From: Sinorhizobium chiapasense
GTDB taxonomy: Bacteria > Pseudomonadota > Alphaproteobacteria > Rhizobiales > Rhizobiaceae
DNA length: 64,000 nucleotides
Reading direction: 5' to 3'
NCBI RefSeq assembly: GCF_036488675.1
Contig: NZ_CP133148.1
Span: 1 to 64,000 of the forward strand
Shown: positions 8,247 through 16,434 of the stretch, piece by piece
How the letters are laid out: each line of letters opens with the position of its first letter
Position numbering within the stretch: position 1 is the first letter of the stretch
Translations under genes and position numbers: made by a program
Notes under the pieces: model-generated
Databases searched by the model: none
What the model saw: only the letters and a program-made list of their open reading frames with translations
What the model was told of the DNA's origin: nothing

Positions 8247-9347
8247 ATGACTGCTGCACGGAGTGACATGGTACTGCGCAATTCCGAAGCGAAGGAGATC
8301 GCGGCGGCGCTGGATGAGCGTTCCGGTGAAATCTTTCGCCGCATTGTGGAGACCTACCTGGAGAGCGGCGAGCCGCTCGGGTCGCGCAACCTTTCGAGGC
8401 TGCTGCCGATGTCGCTTTCGCCGGCTTCCGTGCGCAACGTGATGAGCGACCTCGAGCACCTCGGCCTCATCTATTCGCCGCATGTCAGCGCCGGCCGCCT
8501 CCCGACTCAAACGGGCCTGCGCTTCTTCGTCGACGCCTTCATGCAGGTCGGCAACCTTTCGGCGGAAGAGCGTGCCTCGATCGAACGCCAGGTCCGCCGG
8601 GGCGACCGGGACCAACCGGTCGAAAGTCTGCTTGCCGAGGCCAGCCAGATGCTTTCGGGCATGTCGCGCGGCGCCGGCCTCGTCATCACCACCAAGAGCG
8701 ACCCGGTGCTGAAGCACGTCGAGTTCATCCGGCTGGCGCCGACCAAGGCGTTGGCCGTCCTCGTCGGCGAACATGACCAGGTCGAGAACCGCATCATCGA
8801 GCTTCCGGCGGGCGTCACGAGTGCGCAACTGACCGAGGCCGCCAATTTTCTCAATGCCCATCTTGGCGGGCAAACCATCGCCGAGGTGCGCGCGCAGCTG
8901 CAAAAGCTCAAGGCCACCGTGCGCGGCGAGCTCGATGTGCTGTCGCAGGATCTTGTCGAGCGAGGGCTTGCAATCTGGTCCGGCAGCGAAGGCGACGAAA
9001 AGCCGACGCGCCTTATCGTTCGCGGCCGTGCCAACCTGCTTGAGGGGCTGGAAGGGGCCGAGGATATCGACCGCCTTCGAATGCTTTTCGACGACCTCGA
9101 AAAGAAGGATAGCCTGATCGAGCTTCTCGACCTCGCCGAGAGCGGGCCGGGTGTGCGCATCTTCATAGGCTCGGAAAACAAGCTTTTTTCGCTCTCCGGC
9201 TCTTCACTGATCGTCGCGCCCTATCGCGACAGCGATGACCGCATCGTCGGTGCCGTCGGCGTCATCGGCCCGACCCGGCTCAACTATTCGCGCATCGTTC
9301 CCATGGTCGATTACACCGCGCAGCTGATGTCGCGCCTGTCGCGCTGA
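8247..9347 (+). CDS. hrcA: Heat-inducible transcription repressor HrcA
   Basis: HrcA represses groESL-type operons by binding CIRCE elements. The protein starts with a winged helix (about 15-75: [34 protein letters not shown]) followed by the HrcA ligand/dimerisation region ending in [20 protein letters not shown], the family signature. Start choice is uncertain: ATG 8247 gives 366 residues, ATG 8268 ([14 protein letters not shown] four bases upstream) gives 359. An extension to 8148 lacks family similarity. No CIRCE sequence is visible in front of it or of grpE, so its targets lie elsewhere. It diverges from rph and precedes grpE. Confidence 0.94.
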   Translation: MTAARSDMVLRNSEAKEIAAALDERSGEIFRRIVETYLESGEPLGSRNLSRLLPMSLSPASVRNVMSDLEHLGLIYSPHVSAGRLPTQTGLRFFVDAFMQVGNLSAEERASIERQVRRGDRDQPVESLLAEASQMLSGMSRGAGLVITTKSDPVLKHVEFIRLAPTKALAVLVGEHDQVENRIIELPAGVTSAQLTEAANFLNAHLGGQTIAEVRAQLQKLKATVRGELDVLSQDLVERGLAIWSGSEGDEKPTRLIVRGRANLLEGLEGAEDIDRLRMLFDDLEKKDSLIELLDLAESGPGVRIFIGSENKLFSLSGSSLIVAPYRDSDDRIVGAVGVIGPTRLNYSRIVPMVDYTAQLMSRLSR

Positions 9348-9376
9348 AGCGGCAATTACCGAGTAGCGGCATTCCG

Positions 9377-9407
9377 CCCTTGATTTTTCGGCCCCAAACC
9401 TCGATAT
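9377..9407 (+). promoter_or_regulatory. Candidate RpoH (sigma-32) promoter of grpE
   Basis: CCCTTGAT (9377-9384) and CTCGATAT (9400-9407) are separated by 15 bases and lie about 95 bases before grpE. They resemble the CTTGAA / CYTATNT-like boxes of alphaproteobacterial heat-shock promoters. A similar arrangement occurs in front of hsp20 (53461-53488). Pattern match only. Confidence 0.4.
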
Positions 9408-9501
9408 CGGCTTCAAATCCAGACACCACCTAGATCGAGCAACGCCACTTACGCTTGCTTGGCGATGTCGAAGACACGAGAGAGACATTCCGGAGAACGT
9501 C

Positions 9502-10128
9502 ATGACCGACGACACGAACAAACACGGACCTGAGGCGACTGCGGCAGAAGAACCTGCAAACACCGCTGCGCCGGAGGCTGCGGAGGCGCAAGAGGTTGAG
9601 GCTCCTGCGCGCGCGCCGGATCCGCTGGAGCTCGCCAAGGCGGAGAATGCGGACCTGCGCGACAGATACCTGCGCCTGGCCGCCGAGATGGACAATCTGC
9701 GCCGTCGCACCGAGCGTGACGTCAAGGATGCCAAGGCTTATTCCGTCGCCGGCTTCGCGCGCGACATGTTGGCCGTGTCCGACAACCTGCGTCGCGCACT
9801 GGATGCCATCCCGGCCGAGGCGAAGGAAGCCGGCGAAGCCGGCCTCGATGCCCTGATCGAAGGCGTGGAAATGACCGAGCGCTCGATGCTCGCGGCGCTG
9901 GAGCGTCATGGTGTGAAGAAACTCGAGCCGGTAGGTCAGAAATTCGACCCGAATTTCCATCAGGCAATGTTCGAAGTTCCGAATGCCGAGGTTCCGAACA
10001 ACACGGTCCTCCAGGTCATCCAGGCGGGCTATGTCATCGGCGAGCGCGTGCTGCGCCCGGCGATGGTCGGTGTTTCGAAGGGTGGCCCGAAGGCTGCCGC
10101 GACCGAAAATGGGACGCCGTCGGCCTGA
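9502..10128 (+). CDS. grpE: Nucleotide exchange factor GrpE
   Basis: GrpE dimers release ADP from DnaK during the chaperone cycle. The 208-residue protein has a disordered acidic/Ala-rich start (1-38), a long coiled-coil helix (about 42-90, [26 protein letters not shown]) and the beta-wing domain with the signature region [14 protein letters not shown] and [22 protein letters not shown]. It lies 154 bases behind hrcA with its own possible heat-shock promoter. A GGAGAACGTC stretch precedes the ATG. dnaK and dnaJ are not in the window. A strong hairpin terminator follows. Confidence 0.97.
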   Translation: MTDDTNKHGPEATAAEEPANTAAPEAAEAQEVEAPARAPDPLELAKAENADLRDRYLRLAAEMDNLRRRTERDVKDAKAYSVAGFARDMLAVSDNLRRALDAIPAEAKEAGEAGLDALIEGVEMTERSMLAALERHGVKKLEPVGQKFDPNFHQAMFEVPNAEVPNNTVLQVIQAGYVIGERVLRPAMVGVSKGGPKAAATENGTPSA

Positions 10129-10155
10129 GCCCGCCGACAAGGTCGAGGAAATTTG

Positions 10156-10194
10156 AAAACGCCGCGCCTTTCTTCGGAGACGCGGCGTTTCTTC
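10156..10194. terminator. Bidirectional terminator between grpE and the lactone oxidase gene
   Basis: A 10-bp perfect stem, AAACGCCGCG (10157-10166) with CGCGGCGTTT (10181-10190), followed by CTTC on the plus strand and preceded by an A-rich stretch that gives a U-run on the minus strand. It lies between two convergent genes and can serve both. Confidence 0.75.
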
Positions 10195-10209
10195 ATTTGA
10201 TCGATCGGT

Positions 10210-11445
10210 TCAGGCAAAGAGCTGCCGGAGATGATCGTTGAGGAAGCGGCCTTCGGGATCGACCCGGGCGCGGAGCGCGCGAAAATCGCCGGCGCGCGGA
10301 TAGAGCGCCGTCACGTCTTCGGCACCAAGGAAGTGCATTTTGCCCCAATGCGGGCGCGAGCCGTACTGGCGCAGGATCGTGTCGACGTCCTTCAGGTATT
10401 CCCAGTAGTCGGTGCCGGGCTCGCCCGAGACCGACAGCGTGATCGAATCCTGCTGATAGAACGGGCTGATCCAACCGGAATCGCCTGCCGTGAAGCGATA
10501 CTCGATCGGGTAGATGCAGGTCGGGTGCTTTTCGAGCATCAGCTTGCGCACCGCCCGGACGGCATCCTTGCCGTGGGCGACCGGGACCGCATATTCGAGT
10601 TCGTGGAAGTTGGGTATGTATTCGATCGGGTAGATTTCGGAGGAATAGGCGATCTTTTCGAATGCCTGCTCCATTGGCGGCCGGTCGGTGATGTCGATCA
10701 CCTTCATCTCGCAGACATCGGAAGTCTTGCTGGTGGTTGAGACCGATGCGGTGTCCGGCAGGCAGTAGCAGTGCCGGCTTTCGGGCACCGGGCACCAGAA
10801 GAAGCCGAAGTGGCGGTGCTTGGCGGCGAGCTCGTCGTGCTGCTCCATGCACTCGTCGAAGTCGCAGCGCCAGAGCTTTTCATGCAGATTGTAGGCGTCC
10901 ATTGTTTGAAGGGTAATTTCAGAGATCACCCCAAGCATGCCGACGGAGACACGGGCGGCTTCCAACAGGTCCGGCGTGGTCTCATCGACGACAAGAATGC
11001 TGCCGTCGGGCTGGACGAGCCGCATGCCGACGATCTGCGAGGCCATGTTGCCGAGTTTGGCGCCGGTGCCGTGCGTGCCGGTCGTCAGCGCACCGGCAAG
11101 GGCCTGGCTGTCGATATCGCCCTGGTTGATGAGTGAAAGCCCGCTCGATTTCAACACCTTGCCAAGCTGGTTGATCGTCGTCCCCGCCCTGACGGAGACC
11201 CGCTTGCGTGCCTGGTCGATGCCGACCACGCCCTGCATGCCGGAAAGCGTGAGCAGGAGTCCGCTTGTTGCGACCACCGGGGTGAACGAGTGGCCGGATC
11301 CGGCGCAGCGGACATTAAGGCCCAGGGCGGTTGCCTCCCGGACCATTTCAGCGAGCGCGACTTCGCTTTCCGGTGCACCCTTGTGGCGCACGATGCATGA
11401 TTGGTTTCCGACCCAGTTGCGCCAGTGGCCGCCCGCCTGCAGCAT
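10210..11445 (-). CDS. FAD-binding sugar-1,4-lactone oxidase (ALO/GULO family)
   Basis: A 411-residue flavoprotein of the vanillyl-alcohol-oxidase fold. The PCMH-type FAD domain (about 15-180) contains AGSGHSFTP, whose His52 is the usual covalent FAD attachment site, and TTGTHGTG at 121-128. The C-terminal half is the D-arabinono-1,4-lactone oxidase domain and ends with the RPHWGKMHFLG motif typical of aldonolactone oxidases. Likely reaction: oxidation of an aldono-1,4-lactone or related polyol with O2; substrate not determinable. Start 11445 (MLQAGGHWRNW) is chosen because homologous proteins open in this way and the frame upstream is Arg-rich without similarity. It follows an SDR gene by 17 bases, probably one operon. 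Confidence 0.87.
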   Translation of the reverse strand: MLQAGGHWRNWVGNQSCIVRHKGAPESEVALAEMVREATALGLNVRCAGSGHSFTPVVATSGLLLTLSGMQGVVGIDQARKRVSVRAGTTINQLGKVLKSSGLSLINQGDIDSQALAGALTTGTHGTGAKLGNMASQIVGMRLVQPDGSILVVDETTPDLLEAARVSVGMLGVISEITLQTMDAYNLHEKLWRCDFDECMEQHDELAAKHRHFGFFWCPVPESRHCYCLPDTASVSTTSKTSDVCEMKVIDITDRPPMEQAFEKIAYSSEIYPIEYIPNFHELEYAVPVAHGKDAVRAVRKLMLEKHPTCIYPIEYRFTAGDSGWISPFYQQDSITLSVSGEPGTDYWEYLKDVDTILRQYGSRPHWGKMHFLGAEDVTALYPRAGDFRALRARVDPEGRFLNDHLRQLFA

Positions 11446-11462
11446 TCCCGTCTCCCCCTCTT

Positions 11463-12230
11463 TCAGACTGCCGTGAAGCAATTGTCGACGAACAGATGCG
11501 TACCGTTGACGAAGCTCGCTTCGTCGCTTGCGAGGAACAGCGCGGCGTTGGCGACCTCCATCGGGTCGCACATTCGCCCCTGCTGGGCGGCGATCGCCGC
11601 CTCGGACACGTCGACGCCGTATTTGTTCAGGCCCGCGATCTCGCGCTTGCCGTGGTCGGTCGCGATGAAGCCGGGGCAGACGGCGTTGCAGCGGATGCCG
11701 CGGTCGCGGAATTCGACGGCGATGGCACGGGCGAACATGTGGCAGGCGCCCTTGGTGGTGTCATAGAGCACCTCCATCGGCGTTGCGGCGACGGCGGAGA
11801 TCGACGAGGTGCAGATGATGCTGCCGCCGCCAGCCTTGAGCATGCCGGGAAGAACCGCCTTGGTCACCAGGAACATGCTCCTCACGTTCACCGCCATCAG
11901 TCGGTCCCACTCCTCCTCCTGCGTTTCGAGGAACGGGCCGACCGCAAGAATACCGGCGTGGTTGAAGAGCACGGTGATCGGACCGAAGGCGCTCTCCACA
12001 GCATCGACCGCGGCGGTGACTTCGGCGGACACGGAAACGTCGGCGGCGGCGAAGACGGCTTCGCCACCCTCGGCGCGGATGGCCGCCGCCACTTCTTCGC
12101 CCTTGCTCCTCGGCAGGTCGACGATGCCGACCTTGGCGCCCTCGCGAGCAAAGAGTTGTGACGCGGCCAGCCCGCATCCGCCGGCGCCGCCGCTGATAAG
12201 TGCAATCTTGCCAGTAAGCCTGCCTGCCAT
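11463..12230 (-). CDS. Short-chain dehydrogenase/reductase (SDR)
   Basis: A 255-residue classical SDR. The NAD(P)-binding GGAGGCG is at 14-20, NHAG (usually NNAG) at 90-93, the catalytic Ser in the TSSIS segment around 142-145, and Tyr156-x3-Lys160 (YDTTK). Asp38 after the second strand (VDLP) suggests NAD(H) preference. ATG 12230 has GGGGAAG just upstream; an in-frame GTG precedes it by one codon. It is the first gene of a likely two-gene unit with the lactone oxidase, consistent with stepwise oxidation of a sugar or polyol. A LuxR-type regulator is transcribed divergently 101 bases away. Confidence 0.9.
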   Translation of the reverse strand: MAGRLTGKIALISGGAGGCGLAASQLFAREGAKVGIVDLPRSKGEEVAAAIRAEGGEAVFAAADVSVSAEVTAAVDAVESAFGPITVLFNHAGILAVGPFLETQEEEWDRLMAVNVRSMFLVTKAVLPGMLKAGGGSIICTSSISAVAATPMEVLYDTTKGACHMFARAIAVEFRDRGIRCNAVCPGFIATDHGKREIAGLNKYGVDVSEAAIAAQQGRMCDPMEVANAALFLASDEASFVNGTHLFVDNCFTAV

Positions 12231-12331
12231 CACGCTTCCCCTTTCCGCCCGCCTGAGCTCGGCGCTGCAGGCAGGTCATCATCGCATGTTTCGGGAATTA
12301 TTGTTGACGAAGCGGGGGCTGTCGATATCCC

Positions 12332-13174
12332 ATGGGGGATACGGCGAGGGGAACGCTTGAGGCGATGCTGGCAAGGGAATCGGCGGACATCTCCGCGATG
12401 ATCAGGTTTATCGGCACGCCGGATTTCGGCGCCGCGCTCGACACCATGCTGCGCGCGGTCGCCCCTTTCGACCTGTCGGTCGTTTTCGCCTTTCCCTACG
12501 ACGCGCGCCCGATCCTGCTGCACGACGGCTACACGCACGGGGTCTCGCCGCAAGCGTTACAGGCCTATCTTGGTGGCGCCTATCTGCTCGATCCGTTCTA
12601 CGTCGCCTGCAACAACGGAAAGCCGGCAGGTCTGTGGCGGATGAGGGAACTGGCGCCCGACCGGTTTTTCCAGTCGAACTTTTCCTCGTCGGGCGAGGTC
12701 CATCCCTGCGTGTCGATGGAGTCCGGATCACTGATCGAGGAGGTGGGCTTCGTCGTCCCGCTCGAGGAGGGGATAAAGGCGACCTATTCCCTGATGCGCT
12801 GCCGCGATGGAGCGCCATTCAGCCACCAGGAACTGGAGCGGCTGAGGCTCTACGAGCCGATCGTGCGTGAGGCGATTCGTTCGAACTGGCGCCAACGGGG
12901 AATGGCGGTCGCAAACGCGACGGGAAACGAATCCGACGTCATCGAGCGGGCTTTCGACAGTCTTTGCGCCGACCGGCTCACCAGGCAGCAGCGTACGATC
13001 GTCCGGCTGATCCTGCGTGGCCACAGCAATCTCTCGATCGGGAAGACGATGAACATTGCCGAAGGCACGGTGCGAATCCACCGCAAGAACATCTATCGTC
13101 GCCTCGGCATTTCCAGCCAAGGCGCATTGTTCCGGATTTTCATCGATCATTTGAACCGCCGTCAGCTTTATTGA
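12332..13174 (+). CDS. LuxR-family transcriptional regulator
   Basis: A 280-residue regulator with a C-terminal LuxR/FixJ-type helix-turn-helix (about 213-272: LTRQQRTIVRLILRGHSNLSIG, AEGTVRIHRKNIYRRLGI). The N-terminal 200 residues do not show the conserved Trp/Tyr/Asp pattern of AHL-binding domains and are not a phosphoacceptor receiver, so the signal is unknown. Divergent transcription from the SDR-lactone oxidase pair across a 101-base gap suggests that it controls them. The stop codon lies in the descending arm of a perfect hairpin (13156-13180). No luxI-like gene is present. Confidence 0.85.
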   Translation: MGDTARGTLEAMLARESADISAMIRFIGTPDFGAALDTMLRAVAPFDLSVVFAFPYDARPILLHDGYTHGVSPQALQAYLGGAYLLDPFYVACNNGKPAGLWRMRELAPDRFFQSNFSSSGEVHPCVSMESGSLIEEVGFVVPLEEGIKATYSLMRCRDGAPFSHQELERLRLYEPIVREAIRSNWRQRGMAVANATGNESDVIERAFDSLCADRLTRQQRTIVRLILRGHSNLSIGKTMNIAEGTVRIHRKNIYRRLGISSQGALFRIFIDHLNRRQLY

Positions 13175-13180
13175 CGGCGG
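13156..13180. terminator. Hairpin spanning the stop codon of the LuxR gene
   Basis: Perfect 9-bp arms, CCGCCGTCA (13156-13164) and TGACGGCGG (13172-13180), with a 7-base loop. The TGA stop is the first triplet of the second arm. It sits between convergent genes (LuxR gene and ptsN, whose stop is at 13185). There is no clear U-run, so terminator function is inferred from position. Confidence 0.5.
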
Positions 13181-13184
13181 CCGT

Positions 13185-13649
13185 TCATGCCGCGTGCGAG
13201 GTCGTGTCGTCGTTGAGCAGCGTGTAGATCGCGCTGGCGGAATCACTCGCCCGGATTTTCGCGACCATGTCGTGATCGCGCAGGACGCGAGCAATGCGCG
13301 ACAATGCCTTCAAGTGGTCAGCGCCGGCGCCCTCGGGTGCTAGCAGCAGGAAGACGAGGTCGACCGGCTGGTCGTCCAGTGCCTCGAAGTCGACGGGCGC
13401 GTCGAGCCGCGCGAAGATGCCGACAATCGAAGGAAGGTTGTTGAGCTTTCCATGCGGTATGGCGATGCCGTTGCCGACGCCGGTGGAGCCGAGCCGTTCC
13501 CGCTGCAGAATGACGTCGAAGATGTCACGCTCCGGAAGCCCGGTGAGTTTGGATGCTTTAGCCGCCAATTCCTGAAGGAGTTGTTTTTTCGAGTTGGCCC
13601 TCATGGCCGGGATAATTGCATTTTGATGCAGCAAACCTGCCAATGCCAT
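13185..13649 (-). CDS. ptsN: Nitrogen-PTS EIIA protein PtsN
   Basis: PtsN (EIIA-Ntr) receives phosphate from NPr and acts as a signalling protein linked to nitrogen and potassium metabolism. The 154-residue protein has the EIIA fold with the phosphorylated His66 in the IPHGKL motif, preceded by the conserved LQRERLGSTGVGNGIA segment. A GAGGA stretch precedes ATG 13649. It follows hpf and rpoN on the same strand, the classic rpoN cluster order. A 174-base gap with a strong hairpin separates it from hpf, so it may also have its own promoter. Confidence 0.96.
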   Translation of the reverse strand: MALAGLLHQNAIIPAMRANSKKQLLQELAAKASKLTGLPERDIFDVILQRERLGSTGVGNGIAIPHGKLNNLPSIVGIFARLDAPVDFEALDDQPVDLVFLLLAPEGAGADHLKALSRIARVLRDHDMVAKIRASDSASAIYTLLNDDTTSHAA

Positions 13650-13786
13650 TCTTTTGTCCTCGTTCGCCGGTTAGAGCCTGACAACATCATCACAAATGTG
13701 TCTTGGTGGCTCTAACCATCTTTATATTGGCGGTCACCATGCACAGAAAAGTCGGGCTTTTCCGGCTGTCCGCGTATCTGAGCGGC

Positions 13787-13815
13787 GGGGAATGCCGGCT
13801 TCCCCGACATTCCCC
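13787..13815 (-). terminator. Stable hairpin between hpf and ptsN
   Basis: Arms GGGGAATG and CATTCCCC (13787-13794 and 13808-13815) form a hairpin 9 bases after the hpf stop on the minus strand. No U-run follows, so it may be a weak terminator or an mRNA-stabilising 3' end rather than a full stop. Confidence 0.45.
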
Positions 13816-13823
13816 TTTTCCAC

Positions 13824-14396
13824 TCATGCCTTGATATTGGCGGCGTCGATCCAGCCAATATTTCCATCGTTACGCCGATAGACGATGTTCAGGTCTGCCT
13901 TGCCCGGGCTGCGGAACATCAGCACCGGTTCGTCCGTCATGTCGAGTGCCATGACGGCGCTCGCGACGGACATCGTCCTCAACTGTTTCGTGCTTTCGGC
14001 AACGATGGTTGGTGCATAATCCTCCGGAACTTCTTCATCCTCGTAGGGCACCGAGTCCATCACCGTGTAGGCCACTTCGGCGGCGTTCTGCCCGTTGCCG
14101 TTGTGGTGGTCCTTGAGCTTACGCTTGTAACGCCGGAGCCGTTTCTCAATCCGGTCCGAGGCCGCATCAAAGGCCGCCTGCGGCTCATTCGCCTGGCCAT
14201 TCGCCTGCAAGACCACGCCCGTGTCGAGATGAAGTTTGCAGTCGGCGCTGAAACGCGAGCCAGACTTTTCCACAGTGACCTGGCTTGAATATCCTCCATC
14301 GAAATATTTGGTAACCGCTTGGTCGATCTGCTCCCCGATGCGGGCGCGGAACGAATCTCCGATTTCCATATGTTTGCCGGATACACGCACACTCAT
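13824..14396 (-). CDS. hpf: Ribosome hibernation promoting factor, long form
   Basis: Long HPF dimerises 70S ribosomes into inactive 100S particles in stationary phase; it was formerly called the sigma-54 modulation protein. The 190-residue protein has the N-terminal S30AE domain (about 1-100: MSVRVSGKHMEIGDSFRARI, LQANGQANEPQAAFDAASDR) and a C-terminal dimerisation domain (about 130-188: KQLRTMSVASAVMALDMTDEPVLMF, shown here in part). Start 14396 is fixed by the MSVRVSGKHMEIG opening typical of the family. It lies downstream of rpoN across a 325-base gap containing a palindromic repeat, a spacing that suggests separate expression. Confidence 0.95.
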   Translation of the reverse strand: MSVRVSGKHMEIGDSFRARIGEQIDQAVTKYFDGGYSSQVTVEKSGSRFSADCKLHLDTGVVLQANGQANEPQAAFDAASDRIEKRLRRYKRKLKDHHNGNGQNAAEVAYTVMDSVPYEDEEVPEDYAPTIVAESTKQLRTMSVASAVMALDMTDEPVLMFRSPGKADLNIVYRRNDGNIGWIDAANIKA

Positions 14397-14621
14397 GGAG
14401 TTTCCTCTCTCGTTCGTGATTTGCGCGTCCAGTCTATTCCAAGCGCCTTCGTCATCCAAGCTTTTCACGCAAGGGCGGCGCATCTGCGCCGCGGTTCGGC
14501 CGCTCGGAAACTGCCGAAGTGGAGTAGGTCCTCGGCAATTGCGGCGCGCTCATATCGCTTGTGTCGCAAGGAGTCAATTGCGGGTCGCAAAAAATCCGCA
14601 TTTGCGGTCAAAAGGCGCGCC

Positions 14622-14725
14622 TAGAGCATCCCGCTTTCAAGTGGATCACCGAAAGCGGATGAGATGCTCTAGCATCAGGGTGCTAGAGCATCCTTTGTGC
14701 GTTCATTTGAACGCAGGCGCTCTAG
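14622..14725. repeat. Two-hairpin intergenic repeat (CTAGAGC ends), copy 1
   Basis: The element starts CTAGAGCATCCCGCTTTC and ends GCGCTCTAG, with one hairpin around AAGCGGATGAGATGCTCT and a second around GCGTTCATTTGAACGC. The last bases (CTA, 14722-14724) are the rpoN stop codon read on the minus strand. A related copy is at 20144-20240. The gap from here to hpf (14397-14621) holds no other feature that I can support. Confidence 0.8.
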
Positions 14726-16281
14726 AAGCCGGCTGCCTTGGCAAGCGCTCGCTTTTCACGGCGCCGCTGGACCGAGGAGGGGATATTCATCGCCTCGCGA
14801 TACTTGGCCACGGTGCGTCGGGCGATGTCGACGCCGGCCTGCTTGAGCCGATCGACGATATCGTCGTCGGAAAGCACCGCGTCGGCGCGCTCCTGCTGGA
14901 TCATGGTGCGGATGCGGTGACGGACGGATTCCGCCGAGTGGGCGTCGCCGTTCTCGGCCGAGCCGATCGAGACCGTGAAGAAGTATTTCAGTTCGAAAAG
15001 CCCGCGCGGCGTCAGCATGTACTTATTCGAGGTGACACGGCTGACCGTCGATTCATGCATCTTGATCGCGTCGGCCACCATCCTGAGATTGAGCGGGCGG
15101 AGATGATCGACGCCGTTGACGAGAAAGGCGTCCTGCTGACGGACGATCTCGCTCGCCACCTTCATGATCGTGCGGGCCCGTTGATCGAGACTGCGCGTCA
15201 GCCAGTTGGCGTTCTGCAGGCAATCACTGAGGAAGGCCTGGTCGGCGCTGTTCTTCCGGGTCCCGCGCGAGATCTCGGCGAAATAGTCGTGGTTGACGAG
15301 AACCCGGGGCAGGGCGTCGGGATTGAGTTCGACCAGCCAGTTGCCATCGGGCCCGGCACGCACGATGACGTCCGGAACGATCGCTTCGGTGACGCTCGTC
15401 TCGAAGCTGGTGCCGGGCTTCGGATCGAGCTTGCGGATTTCGGCGAGCATGTCGACGAGATCTTCCTCGTCGACGCCGCAGATCTTCTTGAGGCTTGCGA
15501 AGTCGCGCCGTGCCAGGAGTTCGAGATTGTCGATCAACGCGTCCATCGCCGGATCGAGACGATCGCGTGCGCGCAACTGAATGGCGAGGCATTCGCTGAG
15601 CGTGCGGGCGAAGACGCCCGGGGGGTCGAATTGCTGCAGGCCGAGAAGCACGCGCATCACATCTTCGCTGGTCGTGCCGAGCCTGGCCGCCGTATCGGCG
15701 AGGTCTGCGTGGAGGTAGCCTGCCTCGTCCAACTGATCGATCAGATGCTGCGCGATGAGCCGGTCACCGGGAGCGGTCAGTGCGAGAGGCAGTTGTTCCA
15801 GGAGGACGTCCCTCAAGGTTTTTCGGCTGGCGACGAAATCGTCGAGGTCGTATTCCTCGCTGCCCTCACCTTCGCCGCCGCCGGGCATCGACTTCCACTG
15901 ACCGAGCAGCTCCGGTGCATCGGGGCGTTGCGGCGGCGTATCGTCCGGGAAGACATTGGCGAAATCGGCGTCGAGCTGTTCGCTGAGCCTCTCGCCCGGG
16001 CTAGATGTCGCACTGTCGTAAAGATCGCCCTGGCCGACAACCTCATCCGGACCCGCCTCGCCGGAAGCAAGCGCCGGATCCTCGCGCGCGGAGCGGTCCT
16101 GGGCGGCGATCATCTCGTCGCCCGTTTGAAGTTCGAGCAACGGGTTTTTTTCGACTTCCTGGGCTATGAACTGATTGAGTTCCAGATGCGTCATCTGAAG
16201 CAGCTGGATCGACTGCATCAGTTGCGGCGTCATCACCAGCGACTGAGACTGGCGCAGATATAGGCTGGCGGACAAAGCCAT
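14722..16281 (-). CDS. rpoN: RNA polymerase sigma-54 factor RpoN
   Basis: Sigma-54 directs transcription from -24/-12 promoters with activators such as NtrC, NifA and DctD. The 519-residue protein has the Gln/Leu-rich region I (LRQSQSLVMTPQLMQSIQLLQM), an acidic region II (about 60-125), the core-binding and cross-linking regions, and the RpoN box ARRTVAKYRE near 490-500. It starts ATG 16281, 153 bases behind lptB. Its TAG stop lies inside the end of a palindromic repeat. Position between lptB and hpf-ptsN is the conserved proteobacterial rpoN neighbourhood. Confidence 0.98.
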   Translation of the reverse strand: MALSASLYLRQSQSLVMTPQLMQSIQLLQMTHLELNQFIAQEVEKNPLLELQTGDEMIAAQDRSAREDPALASGEAGPDEVVGQGDLYDSATSSPGERLSEQLDADFANVFPDDTPPQRPDAPELLGQWKSMPGGGEGEGSEEYDLDDFVASRKTLRDVLLEQLPLALTAPGDRLIAQHLIDQLDEAGYLHADLADTAARLGTTSEDVMRVLLGLQQFDPPGVFARTLSECLAIQLRARDRLDPAMDALIDNLELLARRDFASLKKICGVDEEDLVDMLAEIRKLDPKPGTSFETSVTEAIVPDVIVRAGPDGNWLVELNPDALPRVLVNHDYFAEISRGTRKNSADQAFLSDCLQNANWLTRSLDQRARTIMKVASEIVRQQDAFLVNGVDHLRPLNLRMVADAIKMHESTVSRVTSNKYMLTPRGLFELKYFFTVSIGSAENGDAHSAESVRHRIRTMIQQERADAVLSDDDIVDRLKQAGVDIARRTVAKYREAMNIPSSVQRRREKRALAKAAGF

Positions 16282-16397
16282 GCTGACGCGTAACCCCCGT
16301 CACGATCTCCGAAGGCCGTGTCCATGGGTGATTTTCGACAGGCCTTTTTCTTAGTTGGCCCAAAAATTGCTTATTAAGGAGTTTTGGTCAAGCGCGG

Positions 16398-16428
16398 TTG
16401 CGGGCGGGAGCAGCGGATTCGCCCGCAA
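16398..16428 (-). terminator. Hairpin after lptB
   Basis: TTGCGGGCG (16398-16406) and CGCCCGCAA (16420-16428) form a perfect 9-bp stem 6 bases after the lptB stop on the minus strand. There is no strong U-run, so termination is partial or inferred. Confidence 0.4.
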
Positions 16429-16434
16429 TGTCGC

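Noticed and set aside
8110..8270. CIRCE operator near hrcA
   Set aside because: Neither the TTAGCACTC nor GAGTGCTAA half-site is present between rph and hrcA or before grpE.
12332..13174. AHL quorum-sensing receptor
   Set aside because: The N-terminal domain lacks the conserved autoinducer-binding residue pattern and no luxI-type gene is present, so only the LuxR-type helix-turn-helix is claimed.
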